A DNA stretch of 64,000 bases from Massilia sp. METH4 (GCF_037094685.1 NZ_CP146614.1:2232001-2296000); one strand, 5' to 3'; counted from the first letter of the stretch, positions 27,174 through 36,484 are shown. A program made the numbers and translations. Notes: generated from the letters alone by a model not told the origin.

Positions 27174-27833
27174 ATGAATCGTAAGTCTTCACCAGTGGTA
27201 CGCACGATGTTCCTAGCGATGATGGCCCTCGCGGGCGCGGCCAGCGCCGCCACGCCGCAGGCCGCCCCCAAGGTGGACCCGGCCAAGGGCGCCACGCTCT
27301 ATGCCGACGGCGACCCCTCGCGCGGCCTGCCTTCCTGCCTGTCCTGCCACGGCGCCGCGGGCAATTCCACGATCGTCGCCAATCCCAAGCTGGCCGGCCA
27401 GCCCGAAGCTTACCTGTACAAGCAGCTGGTGGATTTCACGAGGCCGGAACGCGCGCAGCCGATCATGACCACCTACGCGAAAATGCTGACGGCCGAGGAA
27501 AAGAGGAACATCTCCGCCTACCTCGCCGCGCAATCGCAAACGCCCGGGGCCGCGAAGAACCGCGAGTCGATCGAATTGGGCAAGAAGATCTACCGCGGGG
27601 GCCTGGCCGAGAAAAGCGTGCCCGCCTGCGCCAGCTGCCATGGGCCGGCCGGTGCCGGCAATCCGTCGAAATACCCGCGCATCGGCGGCCAGCACCAGGA
27701 TTACACGATCGCTCAACTGGCCGCCTTCAAGGGGCATGGCCGCAAGAACAGCGCCGAGATGACGACGATCGCGCAGCGCATGTCCGACGACGAAATCAAG
27801 GCCGTGGCCGATTACGTGGCGGGATTGAAATGA
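27174..27833 (+). CDS. Dihaem cytochrome c4
   Basis: A periplasmic two-haem electron carrier that passes electrons to terminal oxidases. The 219-residue product has a signal peptide (cleavage expected after ASA, residue 25) and two cytochrome c domains with CLSCH (55-59) and CASCH (152-156). Downstream methionines could act as axial ligands. It lies directly before the resB-ccsB genes that attach haem to such proteins, a common betaproteobacterial order, and ends before a strong terminator. Confidence 0.94.
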   Translation: MNRKSSPVVRTMFLAMMALAGAASAATPQAAPKVDPAKGATLYADGDPSRGLPSCLSCHGAAGNSTIVANPKLAGQPEAYLYKQLVDFTRPERAQPIMTTYAKMLTAEEKRNISAYLAAQSQTPGAAKNRESIELGKKIYRGGLAEKSVPACASCHGPAGAGNPSKYPRIGGQHQDYTIAQLAAFKGHGRKNSAEMTTIAQRMSDDEIKAVADYVAGLK

Positions 27834-27890
27834 GCACGTGCCCGCGGGCACGCGCGGTTTGACGCGCAGTTTCCATGGATGGATAGCGAA

Positions 27891-27929
27891 AAAAAAGGCG
27901 GCCACCTCGACGGGGCCGCCATTTTTTTT
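27891..27929. terminator. Bidirectional terminator after cytochrome c4
   Basis: GGCGGCC (27897-27903) pairs with GGCCGCC (27914-27920) around a 10-nt loop. The hairpin is flanked by a run of A on the left and eight T on the right, so it can end transcription in both directions. Confidence 0.85.
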
Positions 27930-27972
27930 GTTACCATGCCTGTCGAAATTGTATACAAAAAGCCGTTTTTTG

Positions 27973-28041
27973 ATGAGCACACAGCGTGAGCACCACAGCA
28001 TGAGCACCACCGCATGAGCACGACCACATGAGCACGACCAC
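27973..28041 (+). repeat. 14-bp tandem repeat with chained start/stop codons before resB
   Basis: Five copies of a unit close to ATGAGCACCACCGC start at 27973, 27986, 28000, 28014 and 28028. Each begins with ATG or GTG. Reading from the 2nd, 3rd or 4th copy gives a five-codon peptide (MSTTA or MSTTT) whose TGA overlaps the next copy's ATG as ATGA. The first copy reads through to the stop at 28015. The last copy supplies the first codons of resB. No clear Shine-Dalgarno sequence precedes the array. Confidence 0.85.
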
Positions 28042-30112
28042 GACGGGCATCCGTCTCAATACCCGCCGCACCGCGGTGAACGAAGCGTTCGAACTGCTGT
28101 CCTCGATGCGATTCGCGATCGCCCTGCTGGTGATGATCGCCATCTCCGCCATCATCGGCACGGTCATGCAGCAAAACCAGCCGATGACGAACTACGTGAA
28201 CCAGTTCGGACCGTTCTGGTTCGATGTGTTCGACAAGCTCGGCCTGTATGCGGTCTATTCCACCTGGTGGTTCCTGGTCATGATGGGCATCCTCGTGGTG
28301 TCCACCTCGCTGTGCATCGTGCGCAATGCGCCGAAGATGGTGAAGGACATGCGCAGCTGGCGCGAGAACGTGCGCGAGCAATCGCTGCGCAACTTCCACC
28401 ACAAGGCCGAGTGGCAGTCGCCGCTGGGGGCCGATGCGCTGGCCGGGCAGCTGGCGCAGCGCCTCGTGCATGCCGGCTACCAGGCCAAGGTGGTGCAAAA
28501 GGAGAATGGCCTGCTGGTGGCGGCCAAGCGGGGCGCGGCCAACAAGTTCGGCTACATTTTCGCGCACAGCGCCATCGTCATCATCTGCGTGGGCGGCCTG
28601 CTCGATTCGGATATTCCGATCCGCGTGCAGCAATGGGCACTGGGCAAGACGCCGTTCACCGGCGACGGCCTGATCGCCGCCATTCCCGAGCGGCACCGCC
28701 TCGGCACGTCGAACCCCACGTTCCGCGGCAATACCGTGATCCCGGAAGGGCAGGCCAGCAGCACCGCCGTGCTGTCGCGGCCCGACGGGGTGCTGATCCA
28801 GGACCTGCCGTTCACGATCCAGCTGAAGAAATTCCATATCGATTTCTACAGCACCGGCATGCCCAAGCTGTTCGCCAGCGACGTGCAGGTGCGCGACAAC
28901 GCCACCGGCGAAACGAAGGATGCCACGATCGAAGTGAACAAGCCCTTCATCTGGAAGGGCCTGGCCGTCTACCAGGCCAGCTTCGAGGATGGCGGCAGCA
29001 AGCTCAAACTCACGGGCTTCCCCATGCAGGGCACGCAACACGGCAAGCTGGCGTTCGACGGTACCGTCGGCACGGCCACGAAGCTGGACGATGCCAACAC
29101 GATCGAATGGACCGACTTCCGTCCGTTCAACGTCGAAAACACGGCAAACCAGGATGTGCGGGCCGTGAAGCAGGGCGAGAAACTGTCCAGCGCCTTCGCG
29201 CAGGGCCTGGACAAGCACCTGGGTTCGGCCGCCAAGAACGCCAACAACAAGGACTTGAAGAACGTGGGCCCCAGCGTGCAGTACAAGATCCGCGACAAGA
29301 CGGGCCAGGCGCGCGAATTCCAGAACTACATGCAGCCGGTCACGCTGGAGGGCGTGCCGATGTTCCTCTCCGGCGTGCGGGCCAGCCCGGCCGACCAGTT
29401 CAGCTACCTGCGCATTCCGGCCGACGACGAGCACAGCGTGCGCGACTGGATGCGCCTGCGCGCCGCCCTGCACGACCCGGCGCTGCGCGAGCGCGCCGCG
29501 AACGCCTATGCCGCGCGCATGTCGCCCGCCAGCGGCCGCAACGACACCGTGCAGTCGCAGCTCGCCCTGTCCGCCTTGAAGAGCCTGGAGATCTTCGCCG
29601 GCGACAAGGAAGCGGGCGGCTACATGTCGGTCAGCCGCTTCCTGGAAAAGGTGCCGCAGGCCGAGCAGGAAAAGGCGGCCGACATCTTCATGAAGATCCT
29701 CAACGGCTCGCTGTGGGAGCTGTGGAACGTGGCGCGCGAGCGCGACGGCATGGCCGCCATCGTGCCGGACGAACCGCATGCCCGCTGGCTGCAACTGGCC
29801 ATGAATGCCCTGTCCGACAGCTTCTTCTACGGCGCGCCTGTGTACCTGCAACTGGACGAGTTCGAGCAGGTGAAGGCTTCGGTATTTCAGATTACCCGTT
29901 CGCCGGGCAAGTCGGTCGTCTACCTCGGCTGCCTGCTGCTGGTGCTGGGCGTGTTCGCCATGTTCTACATCCGTGAGCGGCGGCTGTGGGTGTGGGTGAA
30001 GGCGGAGGAGGGCGCCACGCATGCACTGATGGCGATGAGCACGCAGCGCCGCACGCTCGACTTCGACCGGGAATTCGACGAACTGAAGGAAAAACTGCCG
30101 CAAACGGCGTAA
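28028..30112 (+). CDS. resB: Cytochrome c biogenesis protein ResB
   Basis: One half of the System II cytochrome c synthase, which carries haem across the inner membrane and ligates it to apocytochromes with CcsA/ResC. The 694-residue product has N-terminal membrane helices (FAIALLVMIAISAIIGTVM and WWFLVMMGILVVSTSLCIV), a third helix near 176-195, a large periplasmic domain and a C-terminal helix (VVYLGCLLLVLGVFAMFYI). The start is placed at the last copy of a 14-bp repeat; upstream copies are in other frames or hit stops. ccsB follows after 29 nt. Confidence 0.93.
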   Translation: MSTTTTGIRLNTRRTAVNEAFELLSSMRFAIALLVMIAISAIIGTVMQQNQPMTNYVNQFGPFWFDVFDKLGLYAVYSTWWFLVMMGILVVSTSLCIVRNAPKMVKDMRSWRENVREQSLRNFHHKAEWQSPLGADALAGQLAQRLVHAGYQAKVVQKENGLLVAAKRGAANKFGYIFAHSAIVIICVGGLLDSDIPIRVQQWALGKTPFTGDGLIAAIPERHRLGTSNPTFRGNTVIPEGQASSTAVLSRPDGVLIQDLPFTIQLKKFHIDFYSTGMPKLFASDVQVRDNATGETKDATIEVNKPFIWKGLAVYQASFEDGGSKLKLTGFPMQGTQHGKLAFDGTVGTATKLDDANTIEWTDFRPFNVENTANQDVRAVKQGEKLSSAFAQGLDKHLGSAAKNANNKDLKNVGPSVQYKIRDKTGQAREFQNYMQPVTLEGVPMFLSGVRASPADQFSYLRIPADDEHSVRDWMRLRAALHDPALRERAANAYAARMSPASGRNDTVQSQLALSALKSLEIFAGDKEAGGYMSVSRFLEKVPQAEQEKAADIFMKILNGSLWELWNVARERDGMAAIVPDEPHARWLQLAMNALSDSFFYGAPVYLQLDEFEQVKASVFQITRSPGKSVVYLGCLLLVLGVFAMFYIRERRLWVWVKAEEGATHALMAMSTQRRTLDFDREFDELKEKLPQTA

Positions 30113-30141
30113 GCTGCGGGAAACAAGCAGGAGAGACAATC

Positions 30142-31305
30142 ATGGATATCAGCCAACAGCAACCCTACAAACAACCCTACACGGCCGCGCCGGGCTACTT
30201 CCGCCGGCTGTCGGCCTTCGACTGGCTGTACGGGCTGGCGCTGCTGGCAGGCGCGCTGTTCGCGCTGAACCGCTACGGCGCCTACATGGACGTGTACGAG
30301 AAAGCGATCCTGCTGCTGTCCGTGCCCACCTTCGCGGCGCTGGGCTGGCACTGGAAGCCGCTGCGCCCGTTGATGCTGGCGGTCGCCGTGCTGTCGCTGG
30401 GCGCCTTGAGCATGTACGGCGGCAGCCTGGAATCGGCCGACAAGCGCTTCTGGCTGCGCTACATGCTGTCGAGCCAGTCGGCGATCCTGTGGATGAGCGT
30501 GTTCTTCGCGCTGTCCACGCTGTTCTACTGGATCGGCCTGGTGTCGAAATCGGCGGCCGGCGGCGCGATCGGCGCGCGGCTGTGCTGGGGCGGCGTGCTG
30601 CTGGGCTGGGTCGCGATGATGGTGCGCTGGTACGAGTCCTACCTGATCGGGCCGGACGTGGGTCATATCCCCATCTCGAACCTGTACGAAGTGTTCATCC
30701 TGTTCTGCCTGATCACGGCGATGTTCCACCTGTACTACGAGGCGCGCTACGCGACGCGCCAGCTGGGCCCGTTCGTGATGCTCATCATCTCGGCCGCCGT
30801 CGGCTTCCTGCTGTGGTACACGGTGTCGCGCGAGGCGCACGAGATCCAGCCGCTGGTGCCGGCCCTGCAAAGCTGGTGGATGAAGATCCACGTGCCGGCC
30901 AACTTCATCGGCTATGGCACGTTCGCGCTGGCGGCCATGGTCGCCACGGCCTACCTGCTGAAGTCGCACGGCTACCTGGTCGACCGCCTGCCGTCGCTGG
31001 AATTGCTGGACGATGTCATGTACAAGTCGATCTCGGCCGGCTTCGCCTTCTTCACGATCGCCACGATCCTGGGCGCACTGTGGGCGGCCGAGGCGTGGGG
31101 CGGCTACTGGTCGTGGGACCCGAAGGAGACCTGGGCGCTGATCGTGTGGCTGAACTATGCGGCCTGGCTGCACATGCGCCTGATGTCCGGCCTGCGCGGC
31201 CGCGTGGCCGCCTGGTGGGCACTGGTCGGCCTGCTGGTCACCACGTTCGCCTTCCTGGGCGTGAACATGTTCCTGTCGGGGCTGCACTCCTACGGCAATC
31301 TTTGA
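30142..31305 (+). CDS. ccsB: Cytochrome c biogenesis protein CcsB (CcsA/ResC type)
   Basis: The haem-handling partner of ResB in System II. The 387-residue polytopic membrane protein has about eight hydrophobic segments and the tryptophan-rich haem motif WGGYWSWDPKETWAL in its C-terminal half, followed by the conserved HMR. The ATG at 30142 follows AGGAGAGA; the longer upstream frame is not credible. The cytochrome c4 gene upstream is the probable client. A palindromic element begins at its stop codon. Confidence 0.94.
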   Translation: MDISQQQPYKQPYTAAPGYFRRLSAFDWLYGLALLAGALFALNRYGAYMDVYEKAILLLSVPTFAALGWHWKPLRPLMLAVAVLSLGALSMYGGSLESADKRFWLRYMLSSQSAILWMSVFFALSTLFYWIGLVSKSAAGGAIGARLCWGGVLLGWVAMMVRWYESYLIGPDVGHIPISNLYEVFILFCLITAMFHLYYEARYATRQLGPFVMLIISAAVGFLLWYTVSREAHEIQPLVPALQSWWMKIHVPANFIGYGTFALAAMVATAYLLKSHGYLVDRLPSLELLDDVMYKSISAGFAFFTIATILGALWAAEAWGGYWSWDPKETWALIVWLNYAAWLHMRLMSGLRGRVAAWWALVGLLVTTFAFLGVNMFLSGLHSYGNL

Positions 31306-31326
31306 GGACGGACTTAATTCTGTCCT
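31305..31326. repeat. Short imperfect palindrome after ccsB
   Basis: AGGACGGACTT (31305-31315) and AATTCTGTCCT (31316-31326) are inverted copies matching at 9 of 11 positions, starting on the last base of the ccsB stop codon. It looks like a short extragenic palindrome; a terminator role is possible but there is no T-run. Confidence 0.5.
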
Positions 31327-31386
31327 AAACGAATGGGTTCCGGGATTGGTGTAAGGTTCGTATCACGTTACCCACCCGGAGCCGTC

Positions 31387-32364
31387 ATGTTGATCAAGCG
31401 TTCCCCCAACGGCATCGATCTGCCGTTTTCCTTCGAAATCACGCCGCGCCACGTGTTCGAAGCGCGGCGCAGCTTCATCCGGCAGGTGGCCGCCGGCACG
31501 ATCGCCAGCGGCGCGCTGATGGAGATGCTGTCGCGCGAGGCCTTCGCGCAGGGCGCGGGCCAGAAGCTGGCCGCGAAGCTCAATCCCGCCTGGTCGGCGC
31601 TGGACAAGCAGACACCCCGCAAGGACGCGATCAGCTACAACAATTTCTACGAATTCGGCACCGACAAGAGCGACCCGGCCGAGAATGCCCATACCCTGCG
31701 CACCCGGCCGTGGACGGTGGCGATCGAGGGCGAGGTGAAAAAGCCGATGACGCTCGACATCGACTCCCTGCTGAAGCTGGCGCCGCTGGAAGAGCGCGTG
31801 TACCGGCTGCGCTGCGTGGAAGGATGGTCGATGGTGATCCCATGGGTCGGTTATTCGTTCTCGGAAATCATCAAGCGCGTGGAGCCGACGGGCAACGCCA
31901 AGTTCGTGGAGTTCACCACGCTGGCCGACCGGCAGCAGATGCCCGGCGTGCGCAGCCGGGTGCTGGACTGGCCCTATGTGGAGGGCTTGCGCCTCGACGA
32001 GGCGAACCACCCGCTCACGCTGCTCACGCTGGGCATGTATGGCGACGTGCTGCCGAACCAGAACGGCGCGCCGGTGCGCATCGTGGTGCCGTGGAAGTAC
32101 GGCTTCAAGTCGGCCAAGTCGATCGTGAAGATCCGCTTCACGCGCGACATGCCGCGCACCGCATGGAACAGGTCCGCGCCCTCCGAGTACGGCTTCTATT
32201 CGAACGTGAATCCCGACGTGGACCACCCGCGCTGGTCGCAGGCTTCCGAGCGGCGCATCGGCGAGGATTCCTTCCTGTCCCGCAAGCGCAAGACGCTGAT
32301 GTTCAACGGGTACAGCGACGTGGCGTCGCTGTACACCGGCATGGACTTGAAAAAATGGTACTGA
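31387..32364 (+). CDS. msrP: Protein-methionine-sulfoxide reductase catalytic subunit MsrP
   Basis: A periplasmic molybdopterin enzyme that repairs oxidised methionines in envelope proteins, receiving electrons from MsrQ. The 325-residue product has a twin-arginine signal (RRSFIRQ, residues 27-33) and the molybdenum-ligand Cys143 in [10 protein letters not shown]. The ATG at 31387 is chosen; the frame is open upstream, but that part is not conserved-looking. Its last 10 bp overlap msrQ. Confidence 0.95.
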   Translation: MLIKRSPNGIDLPFSFEITPRHVFEARRSFIRQVAAGTIASGALMEMLSREAFAQGAGQKLAAKLNPAWSALDKQTPRKDAISYNNFYEFGTDKSDPAENAHTLRTRPWTVAIEGEVKKPMTLDIDSLLKLAPLEERVYRLRCVEGWSMVIPWVGYSFSEIIKRVEPTGNAKFVEFTTLADRQQMPGVRSRVLDWPYVEGLRLDEANHPLTLLTLGMYGDVLPNQNGAPVRIVVPWKYGFKSAKSIVKIRFTRDMPRTAWNRSAPSEYGFYSNVNPDVDHPRWSQASERRIGEDSFLSRKRKTLMFNGYSDVASLYTGMDLKKWY

Positions 32365-32987
32365 GCCACCCTTCCGCCCGGCAGGTCACGGCGATCAAGG
32401 CGCTGGTGCACGTGCTGGCGCTGGTGCCGCTCGCCCGTCTCGTGTACCTCGTGTTCACCGACGCGCTGGTCGAGCCGCTGCAATACATCACGCACTCGAC
32501 GGGCGACTGGACCTTGTACTTTCTGTGCATCACCCTGGCCGTCACGCCGCTGCGCCGGCTGTCGTCGTGGAACTGGCTGCTGAAGCTGCGGCGCATGCTG
32601 GGCTTGTACGCCTTCTTCTACGGGCTGCTGCACTTCACCACCTTCCTGTGGTTCGACCATTTCTTCGACGTGGCCGCCATGCTGAAGGACGTGGCGAAGC
32701 GCCCGTTCATCCTGGTCGGCTTCATCGCCTTCGTGCTGCTGGTTCCGCTGGCGGCGACGAGCACCAACGCGATGGTGAAGCGGCTGGGCGGCAAGAACTG
32801 GCTGTGGCTGCACCGGCTGATCTACGCGATCGTGCCGCTGGGCGTGCTGCACTACTGGTGGATGAAGGCCGGCAAGAACGACCTGGCGCAGCCGATGCTG
32901 TTCACGGCCATCGTGGCCGTGCTGCTGCTGATGCGGGTGTGGTGGGCGCGGCAGAAAAGCAAAGCGCCGGCTCGCGCCAGCGCCTGA
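32355..32987 (+). CDS. msrQ: Protein-methionine-sulfoxide reductase haem-binding subunit MsrQ
   Basis: The inner-membrane b-type haem protein that delivers electrons from the quinone pool or flavin reductase to MsrP. The 210-residue product has about six hydrophobic segments and conserved histidines within [14 protein letters not shown] and [18 protein letters not shown]. The ATG at 32355 lies inside the msrP 3' end (10-bp overlap), indicating coupled translation. Confidence 0.94.
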   Translation: MVLSHPSARQVTAIKALVHVLALVPLARLVYLVFTDALVEPLQYITHSTGDWTLYFLCITLAVTPLRRLSSWNWLLKLRRMLGLYAFFYGLLHFTTFLWFDHFFDVAAMLKDVAKRPFILVGFIAFVLLVPLAATSTNAMVKRLGGKNWLWLHRLIYAIVPLGVLHYWWMKAGKNDLAQPMLFTAIVAVLLLMRVWWARQKSKAPARASA

Positions 32988-32993
32988 GGTCTT

Positions 32994-33043
32994 GGTGTCG
33001 TACACCTTTCCCGGGGCCTCATCCGGGGAAGGTGTACGACACC
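32994..33043. terminator. Long palindrome between convergent msrQ and lysA
   Basis: A perfect 15-bp inverted repeat (GGTGTCGTACACCTT at 32994-33008, complement at 33029-33043) is extended inward by about six more pairs. On the plus strand it is followed by GGTTTT. Its position between two convergent genes suits a bidirectional terminator. The core GGTGTCGTACACC looks like a genome-wide extragenic repeat. Confidence 0.7.
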
Positions 33044-33060
33044 GGTTTTCCCCGACCAAA

Positions 33061-34350
33061 TCAGCGGATCACGCTCTCCAGCGCAAACAACTCCTCCGCC
33101 TTCTCGCGCCGGCGTACCAGGTGCACCTGGCCGCCATCGACGATCACCTCGGCGGCGCGGCCGCGGGTGTTGTAGTTGGAAGCCATCGTCATGCCGTAGG
33201 CGCCGGCCGTCTTCATCACCAGCAGGTCGCCGGCTTCGACCGGCAGCTCGCGCTCGCGCGCCAGCCAGTCGCCGGATTCGCAGATCGGGCCGACCACGTC
33301 GAACACGGCGCCGGCGGCGTTTTCCTGTGCTTCGCGTTTCACCACCGGCTGCATGTCCATCCACGCCTGGTACAGGGCGGGGCGGGCCATGTCGTTCATC
33401 GCCGCGTCGACGATACAGAAGTTCTTTTCCTCGCCGTGCTTGATGAACTCCACCTTGGTCAGCAGCACGCCCGTGTTGCCGACGATCGAACGGCCCGGCT
33501 CGAAGATCACCTTGATCGTCTTGCCGCCGTGCTTCTCGGCGCGCCATGCCTGCACGCGCTGGAACACGCGGTTCACGTAGTCGCCGGCCGGGGCGGGCTG
33601 GTCTTCACCGGCCACGCCATAGTCGATGCCCAGGCCGCCGCCGATATCGAGGTGGTGCAGGTGGATGCCCTCGGCCGCCAGCATGTCGATCAATTCGATC
33701 AGGCGGTCCAGCGCTTCCAGCAGCGGGGTATCGTCCAGCAGCTGCGAGCCGATATGGCAATCGATGCCCACCGGTTCCAGGTTCGGCAGCTGGGCGGCGG
33801 TGCGGTAGGTGGCCAGCGCGTCGTCGAAGGCCACGCCGAACTTGCTGGCCTTCAGGCCGGTGGCGATGTACGGGTGGGTCTTCGGATCGACGTTCGGATT
33901 CACGCGCAGCGAAACGCGCGCCTTCTTGCCCATCGCCCCCGCCACCTCGTTCAGGCGGTGCAGTTCGGGGATCGATTCGACGTTGAAGCACAGGATGTCG
34001 TGCCCGAGCGCCAGGCGCATCTCTTCCACGCTCTTGCCCACGCCCGAGAAGATCACCTTGCGCGGATCGCCGCCAGCGGCGATCACGCGCAGCAGTTCCC
34101 CGCCGGACACGATGTCGAAGCCGGCCCCGCGGCGGGCCAGCAGGTCGAGGATCGCCAGGTTCGAGTTGGCCTTCATCGCATAGCACACGAGCGCGTCGCG
34201 CCCGGCGCACGCGTTCGCATACGCATCGAAGTTTTCCAGCAGCTGGGCCTTGGAGTAGACGTAGGTCGGGGTGCCGAACTGTTCGGCGATGGCGGGCAGC
34301 GCGACGCCCTCGGCATGCAGCACGCCGTTCTGATAGTCGAAATGGGACAT
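33061..34350 (-). CDS. lysA: Diaminopimelate decarboxylase
   Basis: The PLP enzyme of the last lysine step, meso-diaminopimelate to L-lysine. The 429-residue product has the alanine-racemase-like barrel with the PLP lysine in CYAMKANSN, the glycine-rich HLDIGGGLGIDYG and the C-terminal active-site segment FDVVGPICESGD. The ATG at 34350 gives the family N-terminus MSHFDYQNGVLHAEGV. It is 4 nt downstream of lptM, in one operon. Confidence 0.96.
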   Translation of the reverse strand: MSHFDYQNGVLHAEGVALPAIAEQFGTPTYVYSKAQLLENFDAYANACAGRDALVCYAMKANSNLAILDLLARRGAGFDIVSGGELLRVIAAGGDPRKVIFSGVGKSVEEMRLALGHDILCFNVESIPELHRLNEVAGAMGKKARVSLRVNPNVDPKTHPYIATGLKASKFGVAFDDALATYRTAAQLPNLEPVGIDCHIGSQLLDDTPLLEALDRLIELIDMLAAEGIHLHHLDIGGGLGIDYGVAGEDQPAPAGDYVNRVFQRVQAWRAEKHGGKTIKVIFEPGRSIVGNTGVLLTKVEFIKHGEEKNFCIVDAAMNDMARPALYQAWMDMQPVVKREAQENAAGAVFDVVGPICESGDWLARERELPVEAGDLLVMKTAGAYGMTMASNYNTRGRAAEVIVDGGQVHLVRRREKAEELFALESVIR

Positions 34351-34354
34351 TGGT

Positions 34355-34540
34355 TTACTGTTGTGATGCGGGAGGAGTCGAAGGAACCGGGGCGGAAGGC
34401 GGCGCCACGCCGGGCTTGCCGGCGGTCGTGTCCTTCTTGACCGGGCGCTCGGGCATGTACAGGGCACCGGTCTGGCCGCACGCGGACAGCAGCACGGCAA
34501 TCAGCATGGAAACAAGGACACGCGCTGGAGTGGACTTCAC
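34355..34540 (-). CDS. lptM: LPS translocon maturation lipoprotein LptM (YifL-like)
   Basis: A 61-residue lipoprotein with the lipobox LLSAC (Cys21) followed by the family signature GQTGALYMP and a Pro-rich tail. In E. coli, LptM stabilises the LptDE LPS translocon. The start is GTG at 34540 (MKSTPARVLVSML...), which gives a normal lipoprotein signal; an internal ATG at 34507 would leave a shorter one. It lies between cyaY (divergent) and lysA, a typical betaproteobacterial order. Confidence 0.85.
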   Translation of the reverse strand: MKSTPARVLVSMLIAVLLSACGQTGALYMPERPVKKDTTAGKPGVAPPSAPVPSTPPASQQ

Positions 34541-34579
34541 GATTAGAATCTCGTTATTACCGAAACCTTGGAGTGTAGC

Positions 34580-34921
34580 ATGACCGAAACCGAATTCCTG
34601 GACCTGGCCGACAGCACGCTGAACGCGATCGAAGCCGCGCTGGACCGCCTGAACGACGACAACCGGCTCGACGTCGAATGCAGCCGCAGCGGCAACGTGC
34701 TGGAGATCGAATTCCTGCACAACGGTTCCAAGGTCATCGTCAACAGCCAGGCCGCGATGCAGGAACTATGGGTCGCCGCGCGCTCCGGCGGCTTCCACTA
34801 CCGCCGCGTCGGCGACCGCTGGGTCGACACCCGCGACGGCACCGAGCTGTTCGACGCCCTGTCGCAGATCGCCACCGAACAGTCGGGCGGCTCGCCGGTA
34901 ATTGTCAGCGAGAACCCCTGA
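34580..34921 (+). CDS. cyaY: Frataxin-like iron donor CyaY
   Basis: The 113-residue bacterial frataxin binds iron and modulates Fe-S cluster assembly on IscS/IscU. The acidic first helix (MTETEFLDLADSTLNAIEAALD) and the beta-sheet signature VNSQAAMQELWVAARSGGFHY are clear. GGAG precedes the ATG at 34580. It is divergent from lptM-lysA. Confidence 0.94.
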   Translation: MTETEFLDLADSTLNAIEAALDRLNDDNRLDVECSRSGNVLEIEFLHNGSKVIVNSQAAMQELWVAARSGGFHYRRVGDRWVDTRDGTELFDALSQIATEQSGGSPVIVSENP

Positions 34922-34930
34922 TGCACAAAA

Positions 34931-34949
34931 ACCGGTGACAGGCTCCGGT
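34931..34949. repeat. Short palindromic repeat, copy A
   Basis: This 19-bp element matches the reverse complement of 44328-44346 at 18 of 19 positions, with a CCGG-based inverted repeat at its ends. It lies between convergent cyaY and the SulP gene and may act as a terminator. Two copies in one window suggest a dispersed family. Confidence 0.7.
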
Positions 34950-34959
34950 CTTTCATCGG

Positions 34960-36477
34960 TCACGCCAGCCGATCATCGGCGATGCGGTAGTGCGGGTCCT
35001 CGAAGGCGTCCACCTCGACCATGCCCTTGGCATTGGTGAGGATTTCCAGGCAATCCGGCGATAAATGCCGCAGGTGCAGCGTCTTGCCCACCTGCTGGTA
35101 GCGCGCGGCGAGGGCGTCGATGGCTTCCACGGCCGAGTGGTCCACGACCCGGGCATCGCGGAATTCGATCACCACGTGTTCCGGATCGTTCTTCGGGTCG
35201 AACAGCGCGGTGAAATTCGCCACGGAGGCGAAGAACAGCGAGCCCTTCAGCGTATAGACCTTCCCGCCGCGCGCGTCCATCGACACCTCGGCGCGGATTT
35301 CCTTGGCGTGCTGCCAAGCGAAGACGAGGGCGGCAAACACCACGCCTGCCAGCACGGCGACGGCGAGGTCCGTCAGCACGGTGATCGCGGTGACGCCCAC
35401 CACGATCACGGCATCCTGCCGCGGGATTTTCCTCAAAGCTTGCAGGCTCCCCCAGGCGAAGGTCTTTTCGCACACGACGAACATCAGCCCCACCAGCGCG
35501 GCCAGCGGAATCATTTCGATCCAGCGCGACAGCAGCACGATGAAGCCCAGCAGGAACACGGCCGCCGTGATGCCGGAAATGCGGTGCCTTGCGCCGTTGT
35601 TGATGTTGATCATGCTCTGGCCCACCAGCGCGCAGCCTCCCATCGAAGCGAACAGGCCGCTGATGACATTGGCCAGTCCCTGCGCCAGGCTTTCGCGGTT
35701 CGGCCTGCCGCGCGTGTCGGTGATGGCGTCGATCAGGTTCAAGGTCAGCAGCGTTTCGATCAGGCCGATGGCGGCCAGGATCAGCGAATACGGCAGCACG
35801 ATGCGCAGCGTTTCCAGCGTCAGCGGCACCTCCGGTACGTGGAACGCGGGCAGGCCGCCGGCGATCGAACCCATGTCGCCGACCGTCTTCGTGTCGATGC
35901 CGAGGGCCGCCACCAGACCCGAGACGATCAGGATCGCCGCCAGCGACGCCGGCACCGCCTTCGTCAGCCGCGGCAGCAGGTAGATGACCGCCATCGTCAG
36001 GACGACGAGCGCCAGCATCGTCCACAGCGCCTCGCCGTGCAGCCATTGCCCGTTCATCTTGAAGTGGCCGAACTGGGCGATGAAGACGACGATCGCCAGG
36101 CCGTTGACGAAGCCGAGCATCACCGGGTGCGGCACCATGCGGATGAACTTGCCCAGCCGAAGGGCGGCGAACAGCAGCTGGAACACGCCCATCAGCACTA
36201 CTGCGGCAAACAGGTATTCGGGCCCGTGCGTGACGACGAGGCTCGTCATCACCACCGCCAGCGCGCCTGCCGCGCCGCAGATCATGCCGGGCCGGCCGCC
36301 CAGGGCCGAGGTGACGAGGCAGACGATGAACGCGGCATACAGGCCCGTCAGCGGGCTGACGTGGGCCAGCAGCGCGAACGCGATCGCCTCCGGCACGAGC
36401 GCGAGGGAAACGGTGATGCCGGACAGGACATCGGTGCGCAGCTGCGCGTTTTTTAATCCAGACATGGGAGTGCTCAT
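34960..36477 (-). CDS. SulP family anion transporter
   Basis: A 505-residue inner-membrane transporter of the SLC26/SulP family, which carries sulfate, bicarbonate or other anions. The membrane domain (about 1-390) has the conserved N-terminal region DVLSGITVSLALVPEAIAFALLA and GQSMINI. The C-terminal STAS domain (about 400-505) includes VVIEFRDARVVDHSAVEAID. Substrate cannot be assigned. It stands alone between cyaY and mrcA. Confidence 0.93.
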   Translation of the reverse strand: MSTPMSGLKNAQLRTDVLSGITVSLALVPEAIAFALLAHVSPLTGLYAAFIVCLVTSALGGRPGMICGAAGALAVVMTSLVVTHGPEYLFAAVVLMGVFQLLFAALRLGKFIRMVPHPVMLGFVNGLAIVVFIAQFGHFKMNGQWLHGEALWTMLALVVLTMAVIYLLPRLTKAVPASLAAILIVSGLVAALGIDTKTVGDMGSIAGGLPAFHVPEVPLTLETLRIVLPYSLILAAIGLIETLLTLNLIDAITDTRGRPNRESLAQGLANVISGLFASMGGCALVGQSMININNGARHRISGITAAVFLLGFIVLLSRWIEMIPLAALVGLMFVVCEKTFAWGSLQALRKIPRQDAVIVVGVTAITVLTDLAVAVLAGVVFAALVFAWQHAKEIRAEVSMDARGGKVYTLKGSLFFASVANFTALFDPKNDPEHVVIEFRDARVVDHSAVEAIDALAARYQQVGKTLHLRHLSPDCLEILTNAKGMVEVDAFEDPHYRIADDRLA

Positions 36478-36484
36478 AAAATCA

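Noticed and set aside
27973..28041. Phase-variable switch of resB by frameshift
   Set aside because: The start codon lies inside the last repeat copy, so gain or loss of copies would not put resB out of frame. A tuning role is kept as a finding instead.
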